NCBI GenBank assembly: GCA_027943335.1
Contig: BSBK01001304.1
Coordinates: 434,001 to 498,000 of the forward strand
DNA: 64,000 bases
DNA from: Chamaecyparis obtusa
Lineage: Eukaryota > Streptophyta > Pinopsida > Cupressales > Cupressaceae
Reading direction: 5' to 3'
The notes under the pieces were generated by a model. It searched no databases and was not told where the DNA came from. It worked only from the letters and a program-made list of their open reading frames with translations. Below, piece after piece: positions 1 through 11,216 of the stretch. The translations under genes were made by a program, and so were the position numbers. Within the stretch, counting starts at the first letter, position 1, and every line of letters begins with the position of its first letter.

Positions 1-437
1 GCCACCAAACCAATCAAAATCAACTATTAAAACCATAAATTCTAGTACTTCCTATCACTAGAAACCCTCTACAAATTCAAATTTAAAAATAAATGGCTAT
101 TTTATGGTGCTTGCAGTGAATCAGTGGTTGAAATTTGAATCTCCATCAACTTTAAGCCATGATCATCTAATTCCTCCCTTTCATGGTCTTTTAAAACTTA
201 ACTTTAAAAGGAATCTTAGTTTACATTTAGTGATTATGCAACAGTGCTTTTCTTTATTCACAAAATGAAATCTAAACCCATCACTAACTCCAGCAAATCA
301 GTGAATAAAGGAAAGCAACTAACTCTGGTCCCACACTTGGTGAACTGGCGACAAGAGGCTTTTGCCAGTTCATGAAACATTTTATCTATCTACTAGAAAG
401 TTTAGCAATTCCATGAATACACATTCACTAAACTGAT

Positions 438-592
438 AAAACATTTGGAGAACCACCATCATTTCATGCAAACAAGAGAAACCCTCATAAAATTTTTAGC
501 TGCTAAAACATTTGGAGAACCGCCATCATTTCATGTGAACAAGAGAAACCCTCATAAATTTGTCAGCTGCTAAAACATTTGGAGAACTACCA
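438..592. repeat. 67-bp tandem repeat, about 2.3 copies
   Basis: AAAACATTTGGAGAAC recurs at about 438, 505 and 572, spaced exactly 67 bp apart. The units share the ATCATTTCATG and AAGAGAAACCCTCATAAA blocks and differ at only a few positions, so the duplication is fairly recent compared with the surrounding sequence. Confidence 0.85.
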
Positions 593-689
593 TAAGACCC
601 CACCTAGGCCTACCTGCAAGCTGCAACATGTCACCACATCATTTTCTATAATCACTCAGTCATCACTAACAAAGGACCCACCGCAAAGC

Positions 690-1446
690 TTTCCCCTTTA
701 GTGAAGATCGACAGCTGTCGCCATATCATTGACCTATCCATCGTGCAACTTCTATCAATGGTAATATGACAACCATCAGATCTTATAGCCTATTAACTCC
801 TCTAAGACCAGTGAACCCACTAAGAAATCCACCTTAGCACACCTAAACCAATCACTGTTCACCAACTAAGTACACGTAGCAGTGGACCCACTGAAAGAAA
901 AGGCTACGTCACTCAACAGAATCAATGGTCATCTCAAGATCTCATACATCTGACACATCCCTTGCGAAGAAACATCCACCATCGATCCTTTGACAAGATT
1001 AGGACCCTCTGAGACATCCAGAAAATCAATTCCCACTAACAACAAGCTAGTGTGAAAATACATGGATGAAAAAAATAGCACCAACTATGCCTATGTGTAA
1101 TCTCAGACCCACAAATCCTTTACAAGAATCAATGGTTGTCACTATACCACTGCATTAAAAGTTGAGCATATTTCATTAATGGTATAATGATAGCCACAAG
1201 ATCAAATCAAACTTTAACCCACCTAAATGCCAAGAAGATTGGTCCCACTGATAGGATTCCACCTCATACTATGTGGACCAATAGAAAACCTCCAAATCAG
1301 AATGCCTGGCAAGTGAACCTGCATGAGAAAAAGGCTACATCATACAGAGAATCGACGATCATCTCAAGATCTTAAGCATCTGACACATTTCTTGAGAAGA
1401 TATTCCCACCATTAGATGAAGATGGTGTCAGAGTTGGGCTCAGGGA
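690..1446. repeat. Degenerate duplication, period about 430 bp
   Basis: Two blocks resemble each other at an offset of about 420-431 bp. One pair shares AAGGCTAC followed by a CATCTCAAGATCT block and a CATCTGACACAT block (about 898-1015 and 1329-1446). Another shares TCAATGGTAATATGACA versus TTAATGGTATAATGATA (about 750 and 1175). Divergence is high, so limits are approximate. Confidence 0.5.
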
Positions 1447-1697
1447 AAATAAAGGTTGCCAAAACATAGGAAAAATTAAAGCTCGTGACTTAGGAAAAAT
1501 AAAAACTTGCAGGCCGTTGGGACCCTAGGAAAGATTAAAGGGTAGTGACTTAGGAAAATTTAAAAGGGACCCCGTCGACACATGAAAACCTAACCATGAA
1601 CATGGTAAAGTTGGTCATTTTAAATGACACATGCAAAATATAAGGTTTTAAGTGGGCCAAAAAGGTAATGCGAAAACAGAATAGGGCCAGGGCAATT

Positions 1698-2828
1698 TTA
1701 AATTTTAAGGACCCAACGGCTAGATTTTTTAAATGTTTGAACCAAAGGTTTGAGCCAAAGACATGAAAAGTGATGCAGAGACGAGGGGAAAGACAATGAA
1801 GCCATGAAACTTTTTACATGTGCTAACACTAGGTCTGCAATGTTGAAGATGGGAGAGATAGCTAGATCATCTGGTAGACCAAATTTGTAAACATTATGTC
1901 CATACTTGGCCAGTATGGGACATGGACCAACTCTCCTCATTTGAAGTTTTGTGGGAACCCCTTGTGCCATTCTTTCATTATTTAGGTGGACCATGACTAA
2001 GTCCCCTACACCAAACTAAACCTCTCTTCTCTTGAGATCAACCTTTTCCTTGATCTTCTTGGTGTTTTCAATGAGGGACTGTTTCACTTGATCATGCACT
2101 TCTTTCATAGATTGACTAAAATATTTAGCATAGCCACTATTAGGGACTTGGTTTTCTAGATTTCTTAGTTCACATACACCCCTAGGATGTATCCCATAGA
2201 CAATATCAAAGGGACTCATTCCAGTAGTCCTATTAATGCTATCATTATAGGAAAACTCTACTTAGTGAAGGACTAAGTCCCATGTCAAACCATATTCTTT
2301 GGTTAAGCATCTAAACAAATTTCCAAGTCTCCTATTGACCACCTTAGTTTGACCATCTATTTGAGGATGGTAAGCTGAACTAAATGCTAGATTGGTACCT
2401 AGCCTTTTCCATAAGGACCTCCAAAAGTGTCCCATGAATTTTCTATCCCTGTCAAATACAATACTAATTGGCAAGCCATGAATTTTTACAACTTTGAAAA
2501 AAAAAAAAGCAATATGACTTGCATCATGAGTGACTTTACATGGGATAAAATGACTCATTTTAATGAATCTATCTACTACAACATAGATACTATGAAATCC
2601 AGTCCTTGTCCTAGGTAAACCAACCACAAGATCCATACTTAGACATTCCCATGGTCTGCTTGGTATTGAGAGAGGCTGATAAAGTCCTACATTTATAGAA
2701 GTACCCTTGGCTCTTTGACATATAATGCATTGCTCAACATAGGTTCTGACATCTCTTTGCATTTTAGGCCAATGATAGTATGTTTGGACCAATTCCAAGG
2801 TCTTGTTGAGGCCAAAATGGCCACTCAA
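1698..2828 (-). pseudogene. E1 Ty3/Gypsy integrase (decayed)
   Basis: The integrase would insert the retrotransposon cDNA into chromosomal DNA. The N-terminal His-His-Cys-Cys zinc region is visible (GHFGLNKT, YYHW, CIICQRAK), followed by the first catalytic Asp (LSMDLVVGLP) and the second (VFDRDRKF). The third residue is lost: the family motif DGQTE reads DGQTK (AAG codon at 2343-2345, minus strand), a G-to-A change. The C-terminal part at 1698-2219 has the conserved GPC.ILAKYG.N.YK..LPDDLAISPIFN region in the same frame, after stops near 2261 and 2015. No clear chromodomain was identified. Family assignment is secure; lineage within Gypsy is not. Confidence 0.85.
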
Positions 2829-4039
2829 ACTCCCATTGTGTTTTTATAGTATGAGGTTCTCCCTCATGTATCCTCTTGGAACACATAATTTCCCTCCTTT
2901 GAATAGGAGTCCATTCTACAATGTATACTTTGCAAACTCACCATGGAAGTGATTCAACTATTCTTGACACACCTTGTATGTTGCTGCAAAATCTTCATTA
3001 GTTTGGTACAACTCCTTGAAGTTATCCAATCCTATGCTTTTCATTTGGACTTCTTCAATAGTGAGAAACCTCCTACTCAAGGCATTTTCTACTCTATTGA
3101 GCTACCCTTTCTTGTGCTTTATAGTGAAGGTATAAGACTGCAAATACTCCACCCACTTGACATGCCTATGACTCAAGTTGCCTTGGGAGTTTAGAAATCT
3201 CAAGGCTTGATCATCAGTGAACACTACAAACTCTTTGGGCAACAGATAATGCCTCCACTTTCTAAGGGATTGAACAAGTGCATAAAGTTCTAGATCATAG
3301 GAAGAGTACTTTTGTTTTGTAGCATTGAGCTTCTCACTGAAGAAGCCACTAGTTTATTGCTTTGACTCAAAACTCCTCCTACTATTATATTACTAGCATC
3401 ACATTCTATGACAAAGGGTTCATCAAAAGTTGGTAACCTTAGAATAGGCTTAGTAGCTACCTCTTTCTTTAATGTCTCAAATCCCTTATCTATTGCAGGT
3501 GTCCACACCAATTTAGTTTCCAATCCACCCTTGATGGTATCCATCATAGAATCATATATCCCACTAAAGTTCCTAATGAACTTTCTATAGCACTGAGCTA
3601 GGACATGGAAACTCCTCACTTCACTGGCATTCTTGGGATTTGGCCAACTTAATATTGTTGCATCTTTAGTTTCATCCTTCTTTAAGTCTCCTTGAGATAG
3701 AACAAAGCCTAAATAGACTAGCTCCTACTTCATAAAGTCACACTTATCTATATTGATGGTTAGGTGTTCCTCTTTCAATTTAGACAACACAACCTTGAGA
3801 TGCTTTAAATGTTCATCTTTACTCATGCTGAAAATTAATATGTCATCTAAATAAACTACCAAAAAATTACCTGTGAAGTCTTTCAACACCTCATTCATGA
3901 GCCTCATGAATGTGCTTTGAGCATTGGAGAGGCGAAATGGCATGATTAGCCATTCATAGAGTCCTTCAGTGGTTTTGAAAGATTTTTTCCACTCATCTCC
4001 CTCTTTTATTCTTATTTAATGATGGCCAATTTTAAGGTC
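2829..4039 (-). pseudogene. E1 reverse transcriptase 3' half and RNase H (decayed)
   Basis: The segment at 3725-3943 holds the RT palm core with the catalytic YLDD (LVVYLDDILIFS), preceded by the MPF.LSNA.STFMRLMNEVL motif. Segment 3290-3619 has the RT-RNase H connection (YRKFI..FS) and the start of RNase H (FVIECDASN). From 3289 down to 2829 the RNase H tail and the linker to integrase are broken by stops and frameshifts. The 5' half of this RT lies at 11217-11578, beyond the E2 insertion; the break falls within the KIDLK..YHQI region, which here reads DLKIGHH. Confidence 0.85.
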
Positions 4040-4044
4040 TATCT
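4040..4044. repeat. Target site duplication of E2, left copy (TATCT)
   Basis: TATCT directly precedes the TGTTGG start of the 5' LTR and is repeated at 11212-11216 directly after the CA end of the 3' LTR. A 5-bp duplication is standard for LTR retrotransposon integration. Confidence 0.95.
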
Positions 4045-4170
4045 TGTTGGAAACAATTGTCTGAAGGAAATTGCTACTCAATTATGTATTGTCTTTGATG
4101 TCACACTATGTCATAGTCTGTAGCAATCAGTTCCTACTGAGCTCAGTCAGTCTGCCAGACAGGAATATTA

Positions 4171-4470
4171 GTGTTTACCGAGTCCACTCGGTCATCGAAG
4201 AAAAGATAGTCTTTACCGAGTTCAGTCGGTCATCGAAGAAAAGATAGTGTTTACCGAGTTCACTCGGTCATCGAAGAAAAGATAGTGTTTACCGAGTTCA
4301 CTCAGTCATCAAAGAAAAGATAGTGTTTACCGAGTTCACTCGGTCATCGAAGAAAAGTTAGTGTTTACCGAGTTCACTCGGTCATCGAAGAAAAGTTAGT
4401 GTTTACCGAGTTCAGTCGGTTATCAAAGGTAAAGGATTGTCGGTGTTTACCGAGTTCCCTCGGTCACCGA
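4171..4470 (+). repeat. 38-bp minisatellite with ACCGAG...CTCGGT hairpins
   Basis: Seven units begin GTGTTTACCGAG at 4171, 4209, 4247, 4285, 4323, 4361 and 4399, each 38 bp apart, with an eighth partial unit at about 4442. Most units contain ACCGAGTTCACTCGGT, a 6-bp inverted repeat around four bases. The array lies 126 bp into the LTR, upstream of the TATA box, so it occupies the enhancer position of U3. The 3' LTR has the same array at 10067-10366. Confidence 0.95.
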
Positions 4471-4592
4471 AAGATTATAGAAAGTTATGGTCACCGAGCA
4501 TTGTCGGCCCTTGAAGGACTTTTGCAAATAGAGTTTGCTTAATTCAGCCGACTGTTATACTAAATAATGTCGATTTGACAAATCCAAAATCA

Positions 4593-4600
4593 TATAAATA
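4593..4600 (+). promoter_or_regulatory. TATA box of E2 5' LTR
   Basis: TATAAATA lies 548 bp into the LTR, in an AT-rich context downstream of the hairpin array. The matching site in the 3' LTR is at 10489-10496, at the same offset. A transcription start some 30 bp downstream is inferred, not seen. Confidence 0.6.
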
Positions 4601-5317
4601 AAAGGTCAAATGTGAAAAATAAATATATACAGCAAAAAATTTAAAGAAGAAAAGAAGGAAAGGTATATGTGAATATCCTTAAGGAGCAACAGAGATTTAT
4701 TCGATCAGAAAGGATCAGACTTATGCAGAACAGAGATCTGTAATCAGCAAGACAGTTGCATTATTATACAGGTCACTTTTTCATTGTTACCTTCTTATCA
4801 TTGTAACAGTGAATTCTAAATCTCTTAATCGAGTTGGTTTAACAACCATAATGTAAATCCTCTAACAAGGTGAAAATTCCATTGAATTGTTTTCAAGACC
4901 TCTTACCAGGCCACTCCTTGCAGGGTGTTTTAAATCCTCTAACAAGGTCACACCTAACAGTGTGTTTTGTAACCTTTTACCGGGTTGGCTTCTAACCGGG
5001 CATCACTTCAGAAAAGTGAAATATCAGTATCTAGATACATTGGTGGTTTTTCCCATATTGGGTTTCCACGTTAAATCTTGTGTCTCTTGTGTTCTTAATT
5101 GCTTTCTCAATCATATACATGTGCTGATGAATATCTAAAGATAATATTGCTAATACTTTCTGCATCTTCAAAGTTACTGCAATCTATTTACTGAGTGCTA
5201 TAACAGATAACATTGTTAAGATATCCTAAGGGATCTGCAAAGAATTAATTGTGAAGTGTTTTTATGGTTGACTGATTCACCCCCCCCTCTCAGTCACTTC
5301 ATCCATATTCCATCAAT

Positions 5318-5329
5318 TGGTATCAGAGC
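5318..5329 (+). promoter_or_regulatory. E2 primer binding site (tRNA-iMet)
   Basis: TGGTATCAGAGC lies two bases after the LTR end. It matches the complement of the plant initiator methionine tRNA 3' end, the usual primer for minus-strand synthesis in plant Copia elements. Confidence 0.9.
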
Positions 5330-5377
5330 TTTTGGTGCTTGTAGGAAGGGTTTCAAGGACCTAAGCTAAAGATCAGG

Positions 5378-8300
5378 ATGTCTTACAAGAGGGAAATTCC
5401 AAAGCTCAACAGAGATAACTTTTCAGCATGGCAAGGTCTCATGCGACTTCATCTCGCTTCCATTGGTGATTCAGGATGCAAATACATTGATGAAGAATAC
5501 ACAATTCCTAATGGCACATTAACTGTTGAAGACATTGCAGATAAAAAGACTCACAACACCATGATGATAGACATTGCATCTGCTCTCAGCTATGAAGAAT
5601 TTGATGATATTAAAGACTACACTACTGCATATGAAATGTGGGTGGCACTAAAGAAAATATATGGTGGTGATGCAAATGTGAAAAGAGCCAAAGAAGAAAG
5701 CCTAAGAGGACAGTTTGACAAGATGAATATGAAGGAAGATGAAAACATTGCAAAATATGTTGAAAGAATCAAAGCAAGTGTAAGTGCAATTAGAGCTTCT
5801 GGAGGAACAATCTCAGATGAGACTATTATAAGTAAGGTACTCAGAACACTACTCCCTATCTATGCAATAAGAGTATCAACTATTCAAGAAAGAAGATGTG
5901 AAACAAACCACAATATAACTTTGGATGCTTTAGTTGGAAGATTGACAGCTTTTGAATTAGACAACTATGACAACTATGTTCCTAGTTCCAAAAATATTGA
6001 ATCAGCTTTTGAGGCCAAGGTTTCACTAAAGAAGAACAAGAAAATTAAAGAAGTTCAGTCAGACAGTGAAGAAGAATCAGAAGAAAGTTCTGATAGTGAT
6101 CTTGAAATTGTAGAAGCATTACTTGCAAAGAAGTACTCTAGAGGGAAAGGTAAATATAAAGGTAAAACTCCTTTAATCTATTTTTCATGTGAAGAAATTG
6201 GACATATTGTAGCTAGGTGCCCAAACAAGAAAGTCAAAGAAGAAAAGAGAAGTCACAAGTACTATGGCAAAAAGAATTTCAAATCATACAAGGATAAAGG
6301 TAAGAAATCATGTTTTATGGCTAAAGATTCTGATGATAGTGAAGAAGAAATTGTCTTTATTGCTATAAAAGATGAATCTGATGATGATGAAGATAAGATG
6401 GCACTTATTTCTCATATAAGAAAAGATGATATATGGATAATAGATAGCTGATGTTCACACCACATGACTGGTGACAAGACAAAATTTGAATATCTAGAAG
6501 ACTGTGATAGTGGTAATGTAAGATTTGGAAACAATGAACCTTGTTGTATAAAAGGAAAAGGAAGAATCTCTTTAACCAAAGAACTCATATGTGATAATGC
6601 TTATTGGGTTGAAGGACTAAAACATAATCTTTTAAGTGTAGCACAGCTAATCAACACTGGTTTCAAGTTTGAATTCATGAATGGTCAAGCAAGACTACTG
6701 GATGGAAAAAGAAAACTCATTGGATCAGGCAAACAAACAAAAGGTAACTTATTTTATCTTGATCTCAATGAATATTCATGCTTTATTGCTCAAATAGAAG
6801 AAAGTTGGCTATGGCACAAAAGGTTATGTCATGTGAATTTTGATAACATGATAAAAATAAGCAAATTCAAGAAGGTTAGAGGCATTCCTACTTTGAAGAA
6901 ACCTGACACTGGTCTATGTAAGAATTGTCAGATTGGCAAAATGAGTAAAACTAGTTTCAAAAGTAAGAACTATCAGTCTAAAGAAATTTTGGAAATTGTG
7001 CATACTGATTTATGTGGACCTATTGGAATACAAAGCTATACTGGAGATAAATTCTTTATTCTTTTCATTGATGATTATTCTAGAATGATGACTATTATGT
7101 ATTTAAGAGAAAAATCAGAAGCATTTGAAAAGTTCAAATGGTACTTAGCAAGAGTAGAAAAAGAAACAGGGAAAAGATTGAAATGCTTAAGATCAAACAG
7201 AGGTGGTGAATTCATCTCCCATGATTTCAACAACTTTTGCATTGAAAGAGGAATCAAAAGACAGGTATCAGCTCCTAGAACTCCTGAGCAGAATGGAATA
7301 GCAGAAAGAAGAAACAGATCTATTATGGATTGTGCAAGGACTCTAATGATAGAAAAGAACATTGCTATAAAGTACTGGAAGGAAGCTATCAGCACTGTAG
7401 TTCATACCTTGAACCGAGTACAACTGAAGAAAGACACATTCAAAACTCCTTATGAATTATGGTATGGCTATAAACCTAATGTAAGTTACATGAAAATATT
7501 TGGTAGCAAGTGTTATATCTTAAAGGAATCCAGAAGAAATAAATTTGATGTGAAAAGTGATGAAGGAATATTCTTAGGATATTCTAGCAAAAGCAAGGCA
7601 TACAAATGTCTGAACTTATCTACTCACAAAGTCATAGAAATTATACATGTAAAATTTGATGAGTTTGCAGAAAAGACTGAGGAAGAAAGCAAAAGGGAAC
7701 CTGAGAACTACAGAAGATTCGTTTACATTGAACTTGAAACATTGGCAGACACAACTATCAATAAGGAAGCTACATCTACCGAGCCGAGCATAGTTACCGA
7801 GTCACAAACTGAGTCACAGGAAGAAGTTCAAACCGAGTCACAGAAAGAAATTCAGATCGAATCTCAGCCTGAAGTTATCGAGCAAATATCTACCGAGCCC
7901 GAGCAACCTGAAGAAGAGATCCTAGAAGACAACAGCATGAATCATTCAAAAGGCAAGGAACCTATACTAGCCAAATATGTCAGAAGACATCATACACCAG
8001 ACCAAATCATTAGAAACAAATCAGATGGTACTATGACAAGAAGCAAGCTAAAAGGTACATGTCTGCTTACTGATTTTGAACCTAGAAATATCAAAGATGC
8101 ATTGGAGAATGAAAGTTGGATTGAAGCAATGAATGAAGAATTAGAACAAATACAAAAGAAAAAAACTTGGACTCTTGTACCTAGACCTAAAGATAAGAAT
8201 GTAATTGGAACAAAATGGGTATTCAGAAATAAGCTGAATGAAGATGGTCAAGTATCTAGAAACAAAGCTAGATTGGTATGTAAAGGTTACTCTCAAGAAG

Positions 8301-9616
8301 AAGGTATAGATTATGGAGAAAATTTTGCTCCCATTGCAAGATTAGAAGGTGTAAGAACTCTACTTGCTTATGCAGCACACAAAGGATTTAAGGTATATCA
8401 GATGGATATAAAATCTGCATTTCTCAATGGAATTCTTGATGAAGAAGTCTAAATTGAACAACCTGAAGGTTTTGTTGATCCAGATAAAAGGGACATGGTC
8501 TGCAGGTTACACAAAGCATTGTATGGTTTAAAACAAGCTCCTAGAGCATGGTATGAAAGACTCCATAACTATTTGATTCAGATTAATTTCAAAAGAGATA
8601 ATGACAACAGCAATCTGTATATTAAAGAAGGACCGGATGACAAAATTGTATTGGCAGAAATATTTGTGGATGATACTATATTTACAGGGAATGAGGATCA
8701 GTGCAAAGAATTTTCAGAGCAAATGAACAGAGAATTTGAAATGTCTATGTTTGGTTTAATAAAATTCTTTGTTGGTCTTCAAATTCAGCAAAGCAAGAAT
8801 GGTATATACATTACTCAATCCAAATACATTAAGGAGATACTTAAGAAGTTTGGTATGGAAGATTCAAAACCAGTTCGTACACCCATGTGTACTGGACTGA
8901 AACTTACCAAAAATGATGACTCAAAAGAAGTTGATCAGACCCTATACCGATCTATGATTGGAAAATTGCAGTATGTAGTACATACTAGACCTGATATTGC
9001 CTTAGCAGTCGGTATAGTAGCTAGATTCTCAGCAAAACCTAAGGAAAATCACATGATGGCAATCAAAAGAATCTTAAGATACTTAAGAGGAACTGAAGAA
9101 TATGGTTTGTGGTATAAATTTGGAGGCAATCTAGACTTGAAAGTGTTTACTGATGCTGATTGGGCAGGAAACATTGATGACAGAAAAAGCACAAGTGGTG
9201 GAGCATTTTTTCTTGGAAAAAGACTGGTATCCTGGACTAGTAAAAAGTAGAATTGCACATCTCAATCCACAATTGAAGCAGAATATGTTGCTGCTGCAGT
9301 AAACTGTTCAAATATTGTTTGGTTTAAATAGCTATTAGAAGGTATGCAGGTTGAAATCAAAGAACCAGTTGTTATATTTTGTGACAATACCAGTGCAATA
9401 AACATTTCTAAAAATCCAGTGATGCATTCCAAAACCAAGCATATTGCTATTAAATATCACTTTGTCAGAGAATTGGTGCAGGACAAGGAAATCAGATTAG
9501 AATATATTCATACAAAAGAATAGATTGTAGACATTTTTACCAAACCATTACCTAAGGATGCATTTGTGTATCTAAGAGGTAAGTTAGGGGTCATTCCCCT
9601 ATCCGAGGCTCACTAA
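5378..9616 (+). pseudogene. E2 Copia gag-pol polyprotein, one frame with five internal stops
   Basis: One uninterrupted frame of 1413 codons begins at the first ATG after the PBS. Order: gag (from KLNRDNFSAW), zinc knuckle near residue 268 with its first Cys changed to Tyr, acid-rich spacer, protease (IDS, then stop, then CSHHMTG), integrase HHCC region, DDE core, a Thr-Glu-Ser-rich spacer, RT (FVDD in place of YVDD at 8663-8674) and RNase H. The second integrase Asp in RSDRGGEF is Asn (7196-7198). In-frame stops are TGA 6449, TAA 8450, TAG 9248, TAG 9329 and TAG 9521. There are no frameshifts. Judged by family motifs, the TAG stops replace Gln, TAA replaces Tyr, and TGA replaces the Gly of the protease active site. 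Confidence 0.95.
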
Positions 9617-9940
9617 ATACAATTTTAGTGATGCATCAACCAGAACATGATTGAAAATCAACTTGTTGATGCAGCATATTCAAGGAATCATTGCATATGA
9701 ATCAGTACTTGAGGTACAGTAATTTTCACCAGTAATATGTGAATTGTCTTTGGCATGTGTTGTCAAAGAGGGAGTGTTTGCTATGTCTTTGCTATTATTT
9801 TCAAGAAATTTTTCAATAGTCAGAAGGAAGAATTTTCAGAGTTTGCTGACAGAGGGAGATTTGAATCTGAACTGAGCTAACTCTTTCAAATTTCTTATGC
9901 TATGACATATTGTGTTGCCATCAATGCCAAAGAGGGAGAT
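9617..9940 (+). promoter_or_regulatory. E2 3' untranslated segment with two polypurine tracts
   Basis: The main tract CCAAAGAGGGAGAT (9927-9940) abuts the 3' LTR and would prime plus-strand DNA. A second, near-identical tract CAAAGAGGGAGTG lies at 9764-9776, 163 bp upstream. The rest of the 324 bp is noncoding. The same doubled arrangement occurs in E4, E13 and E14. Confidence 0.8.
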
Positions 9941-11211
9941 TGTTGGAAACAATTGTCTGAAGGAAATTGCTACTCAATTATGTATTGTCTTTGATGTCAC
10001 ACTATGTCATAGTCCGCAACAATCAGTTCCTACTGAGCTCAGTCGATCTGCCAGACAGGAATATTAGTGTTTACCGAGTCCACTCGGTCATCGAAGAAAA
10101 GATAGTGTTTACCGAGTTTAGTCGGTCATCGAAGAAAAGATAGTGTTTACCAAGTTCACTCTGTCATTGAAGAAAAGATAGTGTTTACCGAGTTCACTCG
10201 GTCATCAAAGAAAAGATAGTGTTTACCGAGTTCACTCGGTCATCGAAGAAAAGTTAGTGTTTACCGAGTTCACTCGGTCATCGAAGAAAAGTTAGTGTTT
10301 ACGGAGTTCAGTCGGTTATCAAAGGTAAAGGATTGTCAGTGTTTACCGAGTTCCCTCGGTCACTGAAAGATTATAGAAAGTTATGGTCACCGAGCACTGT
10401 CGGCCCTTGAAGGACTTTTGCAAATAGAGTTTGCTTAATTCAGCTGACTGTTATACTAAATAATGTCGATTTGACAAATCCAAAATCATATAAATAAAAG
10501 GTCAAATGTGAAAAATAAATATATACAGCAGAAAATTTAAAGAAGAAAAGAAGGAAAGGTATACGCGAATATCCTTGAGGAGCAGCAGAGATTTATTCGA
10601 TCAGAAAGGATCAGACTTATGCAGAACAGAGATCTGTAATCAGCAAGACAGTTGCATTATTATACAGGTCACTTTTTCATTGTTACCTTCTTATCATTGT
10701 AACAGTGAATTCTAAATCTCTTAACTAAGTTGGTTTAACAACCATAATGTAAATCCTCTAACAAGGTGACAATTCCATTGAATTGTTTTCAAGACCTCTT
10801 ACCAGGCCACTCCTTGCAGGGTGTTTTAAATCCTCTAACAAGGTCACACCTAACAGTGTGTTTTGTAACCTTTTACCGGGTTGGCTTCTAACCGGGCATC
10901 ACTTCAGAAAAGTGAAATATCAGTATCTAGATACATTGGTAGTTTTTCCCATATTGGGTTTCCACGTTAAATCTTGTGTCTCTTGTGTTCTTAATTGCTT
11001 TCTCAATCATATACATGTGCTGATGAATATCTAAAGATAATATTGCTAATACTTTCTGCATCTTCAAAGTTACTGCAATCTATTTACCGAGTGCTATAAC
11101 AGATAACATTGTTAAGATATCCTAAGGGATCTGCAAAGAATTAATTGTGAAGTGTTTTTATGGTTGAATGATTCACCCCCCCCTCTCAGTCGCTTCATCC
11201 ATATTCCATCA
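9941..11211 (+). repeat. E2 3' LTR (1271 bp)
   Basis: It is collinear with the 5' LTR over its full length with no net length change. Substitutions are mostly transitions and cluster in the 38-bp array. The array begins at 10067 and TATAAATA is at 10489-10496. Confidence 0.95.
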
Positions 11212-11216
11212 TATCT
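11212..11216. repeat. Target site duplication of E2, right copy (TATCT)
   Basis: TATCT directly follows the CA end of the 3' LTR and matches 4040-4044. Confidence 0.95.

Larger units (their letters stand above)
1..1697 (-). other. Noncoding 3' region of E1
   Basis: No credible coding sequence is seen. The stretch lies downstream of the E1 integrase and upstream of where its 3' LTR should be. It holds a 67-bp direct repeat (438-592) and an older, degenerate duplication with a period near 430 bp (about 690-1446). Nothing resembling the LTR at 13275-14898 was found here. Long 3' noncoding regions are known from several plant Gypsy lineages. An open frame at 1187-1375 has no recognisable content and is not called. 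Confidence 0.5.
4045..5315 (+). repeat. E2 5' LTR (1271 bp)
   Basis: It starts TGTTGGAAACAATTG and ends TTCCATCA. It contains the 38-bp ACCGAG array (4171-4470), a TATA box at 4593-4600, a set of CCTCTAACAAGG-like motifs (about 4855-5010) that may lie in the transcribed R/U5 part, and the C-rich TTCACCCCCCCCTCTCAGT box near the end. The open frame at 4887-5138 is not a gene; it is LTR sequence repeated at 10783-11034. Confidence 0.95.
4045..11211 (+). mobile_element. E2: complete Ty1/Copia LTR retrotransposon
   Basis: The element is 7167 bp, bounded by TG...CA LTRs of exactly 1271 bp each and flanked by TATCT on both sides. It has an initiator-Met PBS two bases after the 5' LTR, one gag-pol frame with integrase before RT (the Copia order), and a polypurine tract abutting the 3' LTR. 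About 28 substitutions separate the two LTRs by my count (near 2.2%), making it the youngest measurable insertion here. It is inserted in the opposite orientation into the RT of E1. Five in-frame stops, one lost integrase catalytic residue and one lost zinc-knuckle Cys make it non-autonomous. Confidence 0.95.

Noticed and set aside
4171..4470. Regular 38-bp repeats with palindromes, CRISPR-like at first sight
   Set aside because: There are no spacers: units abut directly and the whole array is duplicated in both LTRs of a plant Copia element. It is an LTR minisatellite.
4887..5138. Identical 83-residue open frames at 4887-5138 and 10783-11034, a possible conserved gene
   Set aside because: They are the same segment of the two E2 LTRs. 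The repeat reflects LTR identity, not coding conservation.
7075..7395. Minus-strand open frame of 106 residues
   Set aside because: It lies antisense over the well-supported E2 integrase.
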